From positions 2,668,501 through 2,732,500 of the forward strand of contig JAESUZ010005169.1 in NCBI GenBank assembly GCA_017311185.1: a stretch of 64,000 nt of DNA, written 5' to 3'. The notes under the pieces are model-generated. The model saw only the letters and a program-made list of their open reading frames with translations, made no database searches and was not told where the DNA came from. The translations under genes and the position numbers were made by a program. Source of the stretch: Proteles cristata cristata (taxonomy: Eukaryota; Chordata; Mammalia; Carnivora; Hyaenidae). Below, one piece after another: positions 1-15,290 of this stretch (positions within the stretch are counted from its first letter, which is position 1; the number at the start of each line of letters is the position of its first letter).

Positions 1-3972
<3,972 letters not shown>

Positions 3973-3982
<10 letters not shown>

Positions 3983-4345
3983 CCAAAAACGTTTCCCCCT
4001 CTCTCAGCTTTCTTCTTATTTGGTCTCTCGTGCTGAATCCACCACCACCTTCATGACACAGTGCGGCTGTCATTCACACCATTCTGATCCCGCATGTGAG
4101 CTAGTAGCCCCATACAAACTTCCCCGGAGAGGACAGGCAAAAAAATATATATACATATATGAAAAAAAAAAAAATCAGCATGGGGTGGGTGGGATTGAGG
4201 GGGGGTAGGGAAAAGGAAGCCCGTGGAGGGGGGGGGAGGGCCTCTAAGCTCTGAGGACCATTGTGTAATTCACCAGAGACCCATCAGCAGTAACTGGCAA
4301 TCTGTGCAAAAAAGCTACAGCCCATTTCGAAGGTAACCAACTTCT
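3973..4345 (-). promoter_or_regulatory. LRRTM4: Probable LRRTM4 5' UTR, exon boundary inferred
   Basis: Upstream of the ATG on the minus strand is a plausible 5' UTR. At 4347-4346 is an AG preceded by a long pyrimidine tract (T-run, then CCTCTCTTTTTAC), a strong candidate acceptor that would make a 377-bp exon down to 3969. The leader would contain several upstream ATGs. A TATA-rich piece at about 4144-4160 could instead be a promoter inside this stretch. Which is right needs transcript data. Confidence 0.5.
4182..4240 (+). other. G-quadruplex candidate upstream of the LRRTM4 start
   Basis: Many runs of three to nine G on the plus strand about 210-270 bp upstream of the LRRTM4 ATG. The matching mRNA strand would be C-rich here if this is transcribed leader. 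This is the most G-dense part of the first 60 kb. Confidence 0.6.
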
Positions 4346-5999
4346 CTGTAAAAAGAGAGGTTAAAAAAAAAAAAAAATCTTCAGAATACCTGGCATTCCT
4401 TATTGTGCTGGCTTTTGCCATTCCCAGATAAAGCAATTCATCCTCTGGATTTTCAGTTCTTGAAGCAAGTAGGCCTCCTGTGCTGTATGAGACCCCAGTT
4501 TAAAAGCTATGCAGGCTAGGTTTATCCATTTAGCTGGTCAGGTTTAAAGTGTTTTGTAGCTGTGCTGAGAGGCAGCCCTTGTCTAATTCAGAAGGCTTTC
4601 CAGAGACTGATGATGCTCAGAGCTTGTTGGTGCTAATGCTTGAGTTTGTGATACACTGAGTGCCCTCCGCTGGAGAAAACAGATTGCACATTAAAGACGG
4701 GAACAAGTGAGCCTGTCAGTGGTGTGCAGCCTTCCCTTCTCAGAAAGGGAAATTAAAGGCACAGGATCACTTTTTTTTTTCTCTCCAATAATATATATAT
4801 TATGAAAGGGTTATGCCAAGGAGTTCCATTCAGTGATATCAAATATTAAGTAAAATTCTGGCTAAATATTACCCAATTAGCAGTTTTTAAAAGTTTTTGC
4901 CTAGGGCTTTTTTTCCCTCTGAACATTACACAGATTTATTCTCTTTTTTTCAGCAGAAATCATTTGAGTTTCATTTTTGTTGCTGTCAGTTTGTTTTATT
5001 TATTTATATTTTTTAAGCAAACCACATAGAGAAGCAATCTTAAAGGAAAATATAATGAGATCACTTTTAAAGATAGTTATGTAAAAATTTTAGGTCGAAT
5101 TTTTAAATTCCCAACTTTTGATCATTAGATACATTCTGCAATTTTGCACAACTTATTAAAGACTCTGGATCATTACTTTCTTAAAGTGTACATTCTTAGT
5201 CTGAAAGCAGCTAATTTTAATACTTTATTACCAAATGTTCAGATAACTAAGAGATACTAAATGTTACTTAGATAAGAGTATTATTCCAGAGTATAATTGA
5301 CATCCTTTGTGCAGTTACTACATTTTAAAGTTGTCTACATTAATAATGCAAATTTTTTCTTATGCAAGTTACTTATAATGTACAACTCCAGAAAAGCCAA
5401 AAGCATGTGAGTTCTATATCACTGTTGTATTTCTCTAAAATTTGTAAAAAATCCTCACAATTAGGAAGGATGAAATGATCAAACACTTGCAATATGTATT
5501 TTCAAAAGCCTATGCTTTCCATCGACTTGCATTGTACTTTGAAAAAAAATAATGATGCATCACGTTCCATTTTGTTTCTCTTATTTACTTGTTTATTTCA
5601 TAATCCTCTGAAGATAATTTTTGGAACAATCCAAAAGAATGAACCAATGTAACATGGAGAGAGACTGCTAGATTAGATTACTAACCTAACTGCCAAAATA
5701 TTAATAAAGAGGGCTTCTCATATAAATAACATAAATAATTTGACTCAGATTTATGTGTAGGCACTAACAGGCAATTATCTAATTACTAAGATTTTTCAAG
5801 GTACAGAAAGAGAAAGTATGTTCCACCAAATATATCCCTTTCTCATTAACTGATACTTGAATCTCTGTTTTAGAAATGTATACTTTTGGCTTAAGGCTTA
5901 ATACCTATTGAAATGCAAATGAACACCCAAAGAGGCAATTTTATTTGGTTAATGAAAGAGGTATACCTTTCTAAGGAAATAAACATAAATGATACACAT
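4346..5999. other. LRRTM4 upstream sequence without recognised gene or repeat
   Basis: The 4.35-4.78 kb part is less AT-rich than what follows. On the minus strand it has a TATA-like element (ATAATATATATATTATTGG, 4802-4784) and a donor-like CCAG|GTATTC at 4389. The donor-like site lies only 44 bp from the candidate acceptor at 4346, too close to pair with it. A transcription start nearby is possible but not shown. From about 4.85 to 6.0 kb the sequence is AT-rich with nothing I recognise. Confidence 0.4.
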
Positions 6000-6360
6000 G
6001 TAATTTGTTCATAGTAGCATAGTTTAATAGAAAGAAACACCCCACCCAAACATTCAATGACAGAGGGTCACATTAGGAAAAATTTAATATATTCATGATT
6101 AGAACACATGCTGCCATTAAAATTAAAATAAAATTACTTGCATTTGCTGACAGGGAGTGAAGCAAGGTGAATAGAGGCAGAGAACATGGGTACTAAAGGA
6201 TGATTAGAAAGTATTTTTGTACATATTTTTATTTGTACACAGAGGCAAAATAAGATGTACAGAGTAGATTTTCATGGGAGATGAATTTTGTATGGATTTC
6301 ATTTCATCTTTTACGGTTTTCTTTTTTTTCTATTTGTATTTTCTGTTTTTTTTAAAATAT
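6000..6360 (+). repeat. Possible decayed L1 3' UTR remnant
   Basis: Phrases resembling an old L1 3' region (CCATTAAAATTAAAATAAAATTACTTG, then a T-rich stretch with TTTTGTACATATTTTTATTTG). Highly diverged; assigned from memory of old L1M 3' ends only. Confidence 0.35.
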
Positions 6361-6839
6361 GATGACTACGTGGTACATGTAACATATATATGCACATATA
6401 TATATAGTTGTGCATGCATGTGTACATTTTCCTTTGTTTGAATATAAGATATGAGAACAGTATTTGGTATTGTATTGGAAAAATCTAATGCTGTTACCCA
6501 CATTTATGGTGTAATAACCAACTAAAACGTAAGTTTTCTTTGAAGTACTAAGATCTAATAGATGCCAAATTCCAAAGCAGATACTAAATCACATGGAGAT
6601 TTTACAAAGGATTTTGTAAAAAATCAGTTATACACTGTGATTCTTGAACACACTGTGAGAGGACAGAAGGATCAAGAGAGTTAAGAGGGACAAAAGATGT
6701 TGTGAGGGGGACTTCTTTGGAAAGAGGTTTCCTGGTATTACCTTCATGGATACACACACTACACACACACATCCTTCACCCAAGGGAACAAGGATGGTAT
6801 ATCTAGACTTCAGCTTAATTGTAGTATGTTAAAAATAAG

Positions 6840-7215
6840 ACAAAAGATTTCAAGTTGGGTTACTTATGTTAAGCCTCATATCACCAAACCAGAATTTAAC
6901 TTAATTACAGTTTTGGCCACTCCCAGAAACAGAATCTCAAACCAGTAAATAAGGAATCACCTAATCAACACCAGTAAGGTCATCTGCCTGATAGACCCCT
7001 ATATTCTCTGAAAGAAAGTGACCTTGCTGCAACCAACCTGCCTTTTTTAATATAATATTTCTGATCCTATTCCCTTTGGTCTACAAGAGTCTCTCATTTT
7101 TATGGCTTCTCAGAGCGCCTTTCTATCTGCTATATGGAATGCTCCCCAATTCATGAATCACTGAATTAAGGCAATAAGATCTTTAGAACTGATGGAGTTG
7201 AATTTTGGTTTAACT
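6840..7215 (+). repeat. Ancient endogenous-retrovirus LTR remnant
   Basis: The stretch has the look of an old LTR: CTGATAGACCCCTATATTCT, pyrimidine-rich middle, TATGGAATGCTCCCCAATTC, a degraded polyA-signal region (GAATTAAGGCAATAAGATC) and an end near GAATTTTGGTTTAACTG. Family is not assigned with confidence. No coding potential and no clear target duplication. Confidence 0.45.
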
Positions 7216-7411
7216 GTTTTCGTGGCAGTGATGGGATCTAAAGGAAAAGAGTGTATCAGAGAGGATAACAAGAAACACAGGCACTATTACTCATGAGTCC
7301 TTTGAATTCTTTGTCCTTCTTGCCATTTCCTAGGGCCACAGACAGGTAAGTCCCTCTCACTTCTGAGTTCTGCTATCTTTGCATGGAGCTCTTGATCTAA
7401 TTTGCTTTCTA

Positions 7412-7519
7412 GGGACATCTAGGTGGCTCAGGAAGTTGAGCGTCTGACTTGATTTTGGCTCAGGTCATGGGATCGAGCCTTACGCCAGGCTCCACACTGA
7501 GTGTGGAGCCTGCACAGGA

Positions 7520-7551
<32 letters not shown>

Positions 7552-7573
7552 AAATAAACAACCATAATCATAA
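7412..7573 (+). mobile_element. tRNA-derived SINE, older copy
   Basis: Head GGGACATCTAGGTGGCTCAG, then TCAGGTCATGGGATCGAGCC (B-box region), a (CT)n run and an AAATAAACAA tail. The most LRRTM4-proximal SINE in the window. Sequence between B box and CT run is shorter than in the young copies. Confidence 0.85.
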
Positions 7574-8099
7574 TGGTCATAACTGCCTTTCTGTTCCAGG
7601 GCAGGTCAGCTTAAAGTAACAGTTTCACCAAAACCTCCACCCCTAGACTTTGGTTCAGTCCCCAGATACCATTTTGGGAATTCCTGGTGGTTAAGTATGC
7701 AGTTTTTCATTTGACTAAAATCTGAGTTTACAATCCCCATCTGTTGGGTCCTTTCCTCATTCCTAAGTTCCACATTGGAAATTGCTGGTAGGGGGCATAA
7801 AATGCCTTTTTTTTGTCCAGGTTACTGTTGGTTTCTGTTACTAGGCACATAAGGTAAAGGCCATTGCTAATGGGAATCCTGGAAGTCAAAGCTACAAAAT
7901 TGGTGGGCGGCATGGATGGAGCACTTAAAAGCTGTTAGAACATTTGCCACCTAACTGTAAGACTTTCATGTTAGGATTAGGTGGCCGTGGAATGGGTTAG
8001 AATGCCACTAGGTCACATGCCAACCTCAAGAAAATTTCCATGTAATGAGGTACACTGTAAAATGCTACATAATCCTCAAGCCAGTGATACATTCCTGTT
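7574..8099. other. Unassigned stretch, possibly retroviral remnant
   Basis: Non-repetitive, with more GC than the surroundings. It sits between two LTR-like stretches (6840-7215 and 8100-8702), so it may be decayed internal sequence of an old endogenous retrovirus. I found no conserved retroviral motif in any frame. Confidence 0.25.
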
Positions 8100-8702
8100 A
8101 GTATTATTAATTTTGCTCTGAGAGGCCCAAGGCATACCTAAAAGAAACAGGATCCTTACATTCCAAAGATTTGAGAGTACCACCTCTGGCATACCTGCTG
8201 ATTTCATGTCTAAATAATGTGGGTCTCAGAAGCTGTACATATCTACAAAAATGGAAAAATCTTACTAAAGACAATTTAGAATTACAATGGCCATATGGGG
8301 AATGATGTGGGAAACAAAGACAGAAGGAAATGATAAAATTAAATTTCCTTATAACCTGCAGTCCATTGACAAGTACTTGAGCCAGGCAGAGTATAGCATT
8401 CTTCCAGGAACTCCCAACTGTCTTAATATTAAATGCTTTGCAAGAGGAATAAACAACTTTAGCTTGAAAATAGTTAGGCTTCCAGGATCCTATGAGTCTT
8501 CTTTAGCATATAGAAAATCCTTTCTAAACTTTCCCTTGCCTTTACCTCCCCCAACTCCCAAGTACATAATCAATCACTCCTCACAATCTTGGGGCAGCTC
8601 TTTCTGCCCACGGTTCCTTCCCTGTGCTTTAAAAAAACCCACCTTTTTGCACCAAAGACATCTCACAAATTCTTCCTTGGGCATTGGCTCCAAACCCCAA
8701 CA
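8100..8702 (+). repeat. Ancient ERV LTR remnant, 3' half clear
   Basis: The right half reads like an ERV1-type LTR: AGTACATAATCAATCACTCC, GGGGCAGCTCTTTCTGCCCA, a degraded polyA-signal region (GCTTTAAAAAAACCCACC), GCACCAAAGACATCTCACAA, ending CCCCAACA at 8702. The left limit is approximate. A 168-codon open frame overlaps it but reads across non-coding LTR sequence and is not a gene. Family named only by resemblance. Confidence 0.55.
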
Positions 8703-8764
8703 GGGAACATTCCAATTAGACGAAATTGTTCATTTAAGAAGTACACTTAAAGGCAAGAGTTCCC

Positions 8765-8989
8765 AGAGGCGCCTTCGTGGCTCAGTCAGTTAGGTGTCTG
8801 ACTTTGGCTCTCATCATGTGGTACATGAGTTTGAGCATTGTGTTGGGCACTGTGCTGACAGCTCAGAGCCTGGAGCCTATTTCAGATTCTGAGTCTCCTT
8901 CTCTCTCTGCACTTCCCCCCACTCACACTCTGTTTCTCTCTCTCTCTCTCAAAAGTAAACAAACATTAAAAATTTAATGAAAAAAAAAA
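8765..8989 (+). mobile_element. tRNA-derived felid SINE with 12-bp target duplication
   Basis: Head AGGCGCCTTCGTGGCTCAGT, B box diverged, (CT)n and an A-rich tail. Flanked by identical GCAAGAGTTCCC at 8753-8764 and 8990-9001. Inserted just downstream of the ERV LTR remnant. Confidence 0.95.
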
Positions 8990-9001
8990 GCAAGAGTTCC
9001 C

Positions 9002-11485
9002 CAAACAAATAGAATGGGGTATCAATTTTAATTGGTATGTATACACCTCCAAATAGTATCAAAATTCCAAAATAGCTTTATTGACATATTTGCTACAAAA
9101 GCCTAATGCCAAATTAATATATACGTATATATAAAACAAGACCATAAAATAGAGGTAACTCCTACTGCTCCCCACTGTTCTTTACCTGAGTACTGAGTCT
9201 ACTAATCCTCTGAATTCTCTTTCCAGCCTTAAGAGACAACAGGACCATAAACAAAAGTCTACCAAGTTAGTAGCCTTACAGACACACGGTATATATTCTT
9301 GAAGGAGGGCCCCCATAAGAACCCTCCACAGGGTTAACAGAGCCATGAGAGATTTTCTGGTAAACTGCTACATTATTCCCTTAAAGAGACAAAAAGAAAT
9401 GTCTCTTTCTTCTGGTTATCATTAGGGGTGGCTCTGAATCTTGGGAGGATAATATCTTCTCCACCCTCTTTGGGGATCCCTCTTGGGTTTATAGGTCAGT
9501 GGTTCGAGACTTCCAGGAATACTTGCTCTTTGTCCTGGCTGAAACTGATGTGTTTTTTTTTTTCCTGACAAGATATTTCAAATGATATTTTAAGCATCTC
9601 AGTGGTCAGAAGTTGTTCAAATTGAAAGCTGATATTCAGAGCCTGATAATAACTTTTTTTAGGCCTCCTTCTCTAAGCTAAATGTACTCAGAGGGAAAGA
9701 GAAACATGTGAAAGACAAAGTTCTAAATCTAGAATACAGGAATCTTTTATTTCCATTTTAGTTGAAGATCTTCTCCCTGATATAAAGGAGCAAACTGAGG
9801 ATAATTCAATTTGATGGGCAGTTCAACCTCTTGACATCATTCAGGCTGGAAGCCAATTCTTTGAACAATTAAAAGAAACTGTTCTTATATTACAAATGAT
9901 TACGAAACCAGAAACAGCTCTAGAAACAATTCCTAGTTCACCCACCATTTTAACTAATCCCCAACCCTCAACTATTCATCTCAAAATGAAGGCTTATATT
10001 GAAAAATTTTGGCCTTAGGAAACAAAAGCACCTTGGCGGAGCTGGCATTCTTTCTCTATGCCTTTGAGATGTAAATAGTCCACCCAGTCTTCTAGCTAAA
10101 TTCTTATCTAAACCATCTCTTTGAAATGCAAACTTAAGGGAGCAACTCATTCAGAAAGAGAGGAAGAGAGAGGCTGTTTGGGAAACTGGAATTAAGGCAA
10201 AGGAAAAAAAAAACCATGTCATCTCCACAAATATTAATAAAAAGCTTGAGCCATGTATTTGAGCAGGTTACCTTAACTTATTCCGTCTGCCAGAGATATG
10301 ATTTGTATCCAACTGCTCTTCTTTAAACTAGAGAATTAAAGCAGTGTTGGGATTGGCTTTTACTTTTAGAATTTGTTTGGATAAAAATATGCACAAGTGT
10401 TTTCCATGAAAGAGAGAAGGAAGACAGGACAGAAAGGGAAAGTGTTATCCTGAAGCCATTTTAAATACTGGTGATACCCCCAACAGAAGGGGTCTGCAAA
10501 CAAACTCTGCCCAGACAAATAAAAACACAAACAAGCAAAACAAAACAAAAACCAATCAAGTTTGGACAGGTACTAGATAGATGAAGAAAAAATGTGTCAT
10601 CTTTGTCAAGGGAAATTTGGTCCCTTATTCCTAATGGGGCTATGAAGGACCTATCAATGTGTACATGAAAAAGAGAAATATCTTTTGACATGTGCTAGGA
10701 CTAGAGATCAAAAACCCTTTTGACAATTGTTAGGTCAACCAAGAAGATTCCTGGGGCGGTCTGAAACAGTAATAAGTAAGGATGACAGGAGGTAAGAGAG
10801 AATGAGAGAAACTGACCATACTTTATTTAATTCCTAGGTAGCAGACAGCCGACACGCAACTGGTCCTACACTGGAACAGGGGGACAGTGTTTAGATGTGA
10901 GTTTTATATAAAATATTAGGTACTAATATGGCAGATTTAATATTTCCATTTACCGATTTGAGACTTTATGAACTAAGGATACAATAGGAATTTTTGTTAT
11001 CTCAAAAGCATTTTGTTATACACAGAGAGCATTCAGTGAGCTCACCTTGGTAATTTGAAACTGACCATGGTAGGAGTATTCACACCAAGGAAATCAGCAA
11101 AAGCTAAAATTTAAAACATGAATTATTATTTCATTGAGTATCTATACTTAAGTGATATAGAAAATATTAGTAACACAGATGAAACTTAAAAGCATACTGT
11201 GTTTGTAGCCATTTAATTATAAACAGGGTTTGTGTAATTATAAATAGCTATTATATAAATATAAATTATAATATATATATATATATATAATTTCAAATAT
11301 GTAATATTTGAAAACTGTGATCTGATTGGGCAAAAAAAAAAAATTACCATGTCACTGACAAACAACCAAATTCTCACATATGTCTATGCTGTCTCATTTT
11401 TGTCTTACCCATTAATGGAAGCAAAATATCAGACACATTCATACTGGAATCATACTTGGAGAGCCAGTTGTTAAACACTTACCAG
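9002..11485. other. 2.5 kb without recognised gene; possible retroviral remains
   Basis: The 9.2-9.6 kb part has moderate GC and a stop-free stretch of about 40 codons on the plus strand (about 9432-9555) with protein-like composition. With the LTR remnant ending at 8702 this suggests decayed internal retroviral sequence, but I cannot identify a domain. From 10.2 to 11.4 kb I see only AT-rich sequence, including a TA-repeat at 11270-11289. Confidence 0.3.
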
Positions 11486-12112
11486 TGTAAGGCCACAAGT
11501 CTAAACGTCTAAACCAAACTGACTCCATGACAGGCTTTAAGTTTCCCCTCTAAACTAGAAGGCCTGAGTTTTGGCTTCCCTGAAACTACCAGGTAGTTAC
11601 ACATTGCCCAAGGCAGGAGTAATCATCTTTGCAACACCCAATCAAGAAAGGCCAGCGACCACCCTCCACATTGTTAAGGGAGAGGCCTGGAGATAGAAAC
11701 TATAGATAGGACCCTGTTACCTAATGTTAAAATTAACCCATTAGTCACCGAATAAGACCCTAGGCTCGCTCTGTGATTGGTTAAATTTAAAGGTACTTTA
11801 AACGTTGTAATTGGATCCCGCCAAAAGTAACGAATACTCTAGACAATGTGTATGGTCAAATCCGCTGTCAATGATGTTGTATAATTATGATTGGATCACT
11901 GTTCCCATGTCACAACTTCTGTAACTCCCCTGTCACAAACCCCATAAAAACCATACTCTGCCCTTGTTCGGGGCTCTGAGCACAGACCCACGCGCTGGTG
12001 AAGTCTGTGAGCCCAAGCTCGAGCCCGTAATAAAGCCCTTTGCCTTTGCATGCATGGCTCGGTCTCCCTGGTGGTCTCTGGTCGGTGAGGATTCTGCAAT
12101 CTGGGTATAACA
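11486..12112 (+). mobile_element. Solo LTR of a gammaretrovirus-like endogenous retrovirus
   Basis: This 627-bp element begins TG and ends CA, and is bounded by CCAG at 11482-11485 and 12113-12116, the 4-bp duplication typical of gammaretroviruses. Expected LTR signals lie in order: CCAAT-like boxes (ATTGG motifs near 11777, 11810 and 11890), a TATA-like CATAAAAACC at 11943, R region, the polyA signal AATAAA at 12029-12034, and a U5 ending GGGTATAACA. No gag, pol or env sequence lies on either side, so it is the product of recombination between two LTRs. Short minus-strand ORFs across it are not genes. The promoter may still be functional; that is untested. Confidence 0.88.
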
Positions 12113-12172
12113 CCAGTAACCTACCATGTCTTCAAGTCTACATCTCTACTGCTCCAAAAGTAAACTAACTTA

Positions 12173-12400
12173 TGAGGCGCCTGGGTGGCTTAGTCGGTTA
12201 AGCGTCCGACTTTCGCTTAGGTCATGATCTCGCGGTTCGTGGGTTCGGGCCCCACGTCGGGCTCTGTGCTGACTGCCAGCTCAGAGCCTGGAGCCTGTTT
12301 CAGAGTCTGTATCTCCCTCTCTCTCTGACCCTCCCCTGCTCACGCTGGCTCTCTCTGTCTCCTAAAAATAAATTTAAAAAAATATTAAAAAAAAAAAAAA
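12173..12400 (+). mobile_element. Young felid SINE, perfect target duplication
   Basis: Head GGCGCCTGGGTGGCTTAGTC at about 12176, intact B-box region GGTTCGGGCCCC, CT-rich middle, A-rich tail. The flanks share GTAAACTAACTTA (12160-12172 and 12401-12413). It inserted 60 bp from the solo LTR. Confidence 0.96.
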
Positions 12401-12519
12401 GTAAACTAACTTAAACACATAAATGCTAGTGGATGACCTGGATTCAATATCTAAATCAAAAGTTCAATCAGTTATTACATAATCGATGTCACTTCCAATA
12501 TCTTCAATACTTCTTTCTT

Positions 12520-12738
12520 TTTTTTTTTCTTTTTAATGTTTATTTATTTTTGAGAGACAGAGAGACAGAGCATGAGCAGGGAAGGGTCAGAGAGAGAGGG
12601 AGACACAGAATCTGAAGCAGGTGCCAGGCTCTGAGCTGTTAGCACAGAGCTCAATGCAAGGCTCCAATTCACAGAGTATGAGATCATGACCTGAGCCGAA
12701 GTCAGAGGCTCAACTGATTGAGCCACCCAGGCACCCCA
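12520..12738 (-). mobile_element. tRNA-derived felid SINE
   Basis: Reverse orientation: T-rich tail complement AATGTTTATTTATTTTTGAG, GAGAGACAG block, GCTCTGAGCTGTTAGCAC, and head complement GAGCCACCCAGGCACCCC. Flanking duplication imperfect (TTCTTTCTTTT / TTATTTCTTTT). Confidence 0.93.
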
Positions 12739-13221
12739 CTTATTTCTTTTCTAAAATATTATTTGTTCTCCTCAAAGTTTAAAAGCCTGTATCAGTTAAG
12801 AAATTTAAAAGTGAAAGAAATCTCAACTCAAACTAAATGAAAATAAAATGGAAAATCATTTTAGTTTGTGTATAAATCAAAATTCTATGGTCAGATACAG
12901 CTTGACTCAGAAATTCAAAGTATCACTGGTAACCAGTTTCTTTGGTCATTCTCAGGCTGAATTTCCAATGTGTTGTTTCCATTGTAATTCTGGTTTCAAA
13001 ATAGCTTTAGTAGCTCCAGCTCCATGTAGAGTAAGAGTCAAGAACTAATAAATGTCTCATTGCATCAAGTGACTGTAGTATGCTAGTGGATTTTGTCCCC
13101 TCTATTCCTGAATAATTTTCTGTGACTAGATGATGGGACTCCCTGGGTGGTTTATGTAAAGTCATGCATTCTACCACTGGGTGTGCTGAGAATAGCTCTC
13201 CCTCCCTCTCCTTCTTCCTCC

Positions 13222-13420
13222 TCTTTTTAAACATATATTTTATGTATATTTATTTTTGAGAGAGAAAAAAAAATGAGCAGAGGAGGGACAAAGAGACAAA
13301 GGGGGACTGAAGATCTGAAGTGGGTTCTGCCCTAATAGCTAAGAGCCCAATGTGGGGCTCAAACTCACAAATTGTTGAGATCATGACCTCAGTCAGTTGA
13401 ATGAGGCACCCAGGTGCCCC
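13222..13420 (-). mobile_element. tRNA-derived SINE, diverged
   Basis: Same order of blocks in reverse: TATTTATTTTTGAGAGAG, GGGCTCAAACTCACAAATTG, GAGATCATGACC, GAGGCACCCAGGTGCCCC. A pyrimidine-rich run (13197-13227) precedes it. Confidence 0.9.
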
Positions 13421-13444
13421 TGGGAATAGCTTCTAAAACAACAT

Positions 13445-13541
13445 GTACTGGGAGCAGATGGCTGACTCTGTAGGTAGAGTTCAAGCCCCATGTTGGATAT
13501 ACAGCTGACTTAAACACACACACACACACACACACACAAAC
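13445..13541 (+). repeat. Short SINE fragment followed by (CA)n
   Basis: GGAGCAGATGGCTGACTCTG with TTCAAGCCCCATGTTGGATA resembles the tRNA-related part of another carnivore SINE subfamily (GTTGGGTATAGAGATTAC type). It runs into a CA dinucleotide repeat at about 13515-13539. Confidence 0.65.
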
Positions 13542-14675
13542 AAACCGAGACATGTACTAAAAGGATGAATAAAATGATTTGTGCATCTCTTCCAAAGTAT
13601 AATGCCATCAGCAAAAATGGGCTACCTTGAATCTGGTTGGGGACCATGTAACTAATCTTCACCAAGGACTATGAGCAGAACTGATGTGTATCACTTCCAG
13701 GTCAAGATAGTCAAAGAAAAAGAGTCCCTTTGTTTTGCTTCTAACTAGAACCTAGGATTCTAAAACCCTGTTAAAACTACTAGACTACAGTGGATTGTTT
13801 ATCTTGCAGTATAAATAGGACAAGGGGTAATGATGAATATTGGGAGTTTAAAATATATACCATGCAAATAAATATACAAACAAAACAAACAAATTTTGAA
13901 AAATACAAAACCAGAAACAAAACAAAACAATGAAACATAACAACATTACAGCAACCTTTTGCTCTTGTTCTACTCTGCCATCAGAATGTCATGGTACCCA
14001 TGTTTTCTTTATTCTCAATATGTAAAGTTCTTCATATGCTGATTTACCAAATATTTGCAAACCTCCTAACTTCACTATCAGATGGTAAAGAAGCAAATCT
14101 ATATTGTGCCTGCTTCTCATACACACACGTCTGCATATGTGCACACACACTGAAAAGTACTTCATACATGCAGGTACTTAAAAATAATTTACTCATCAAG
14201 ACACTTTTTAATTATGTACCTAACTGAATTTCAACATGAAGAAGAAATTTGAATCTGCTTTTTCAAAATTAATGACTTTTTCTCCCTTTCCAATTTACTT
14301 ATCATGATTTAACAGTGCCTCAATTCTGACAGTAGTGATAATTAGTCACTTAACTTGTTAAAATCTAAATAAAATAACATTTTATTATAATTATATATTA
14401 TAATACATATTCAGCTGAATTGAGGAATCTCGATGTCCATACTCAAAACACTTAATCCCAAGGTGTATATTAAGGTAATTTCATATTATGCAGTTACAGA
14501 AAAAGTTGTATTGAAATACAGACATATACAAAAAACTCTGTGTCTCATTTTATAAAATAAAATAAAAAAATAACAGGACATTAATGAGTAGAAAATGATA
14601 ATGTAAAAACATAACAAAATTGGGTTTGGGGTCAATAGAAATTGGGCATTAAACCAATAAAAAATGAAAATAAAG

Positions 14676-14903
14676 GGGCGCCTGAGTGTCTCAGTCAGTT
14701 AAGCATCCGACTTCGGCTCAGGTCATGATCTCACGGTTCGTGGGTTCAAGCCCCGTGTCAGGCTCTGTGCTGACAGCTAGCTCAGAGCCTGGAGCCTGTT
14801 TCAGATTCTGCATCTCCCTTTCTCTCTGATCCTCCCTTGCTCATGCTGTCTGTCTGTCTGTCTGTCTCTCTCAGAAATAAATGAAACATTAAAAAAAATT
14901 AAG
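14676..14903 (+). mobile_element. Felid SINE with 13-bp target duplication
   Basis: Head GGGCGCCTGAGTGTCTCAGT, GGTTCGTGGGTTCAAGCCCC, a (GTCT)n run, A-rich tail. Flanks share AATGAAAATAAAG (14663-14675 and 14904-14916). Confidence 0.95.
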
Positions 14904-14936
14904 AATGAAAATAAAGACAGTTTATGATAAAGTTAA

Positions 14937-15174
14937 AAAAAATTTTTTGAAATGTTTGAGAGAGAGAAAGTATGTGTGCATGAGCCTGCATAAGCAGAGG
15001 AGGTGCAGAGAGAAAGAAGAGAGGTGTCAGCAGGCTCACGCTGTCAGTGCAGAGCACCACATGGGGCTCAATCTCACAAACCACATATGTGGCTCAATCT
15101 CACAAACCACAAGATCATAACCTGAATGTAAATCAAGAGTGGCCTTCTTAACTGTTAAGCCAGCCAGGTCCTCT
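14937..15174 (-). mobile_element. Diverged SINE with internal duplication
   Basis: Reverse-orientation SINE whose GGGGCTCAATCTCACAAACC region occurs twice in tandem (about 15062-15086 and 15088-15112), an internal duplication after insertion. Head complement is degraded (TTAAGCCAGCCAGGTCCTCT). Confidence 0.8.
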
Positions 15175-15185
15175 CAATTATAATA

Positions 15186-15290
15186 ATTAAAAAAAATTAA
15201 TGTTTATTTATTTTTGAGACAGAGAGAGAGAGAGAGAGAGAGAATCCTATGCAGGCTCCAGGCTCTAAGCTGTCACTCAGGCTCCCCTAT
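15186..15290 (-). mobile_element. Internally deleted SINE
   Basis: Tail complement AATGTTTATTTATTTTTGAG and a (GA)n run are present, then GCAGGCTCCAGGCTCTAAGC runs directly into the head end GGCTCCCC. About 100 bp of middle sequence are missing. Confidence 0.75.

Noticed and set aside
4346..4389. A 44-bp intron between CCAG|GTATTC and the acceptor at 4346
   Set aside because: Too short for a mammalian spliceosomal intron. The acceptor more likely pairs with a distant donor, or one of the signals is chance.
8287..8793. 168-codon plus-strand ORF
   Set aside because: It spans an ERV LTR remnant and enters a SINE; LTRs do not encode such a protein and no domain is visible.
11896..12127. Three minus-strand ORFs of 64-67 codons
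   Set aside because: All lie within or across the solo LTR, which is non-coding.
15062..15112. Short direct repeats as a CRISPR-like array
   Set aside because: Only two copies within a SINE, no spacers of even length, and a mammalian context.
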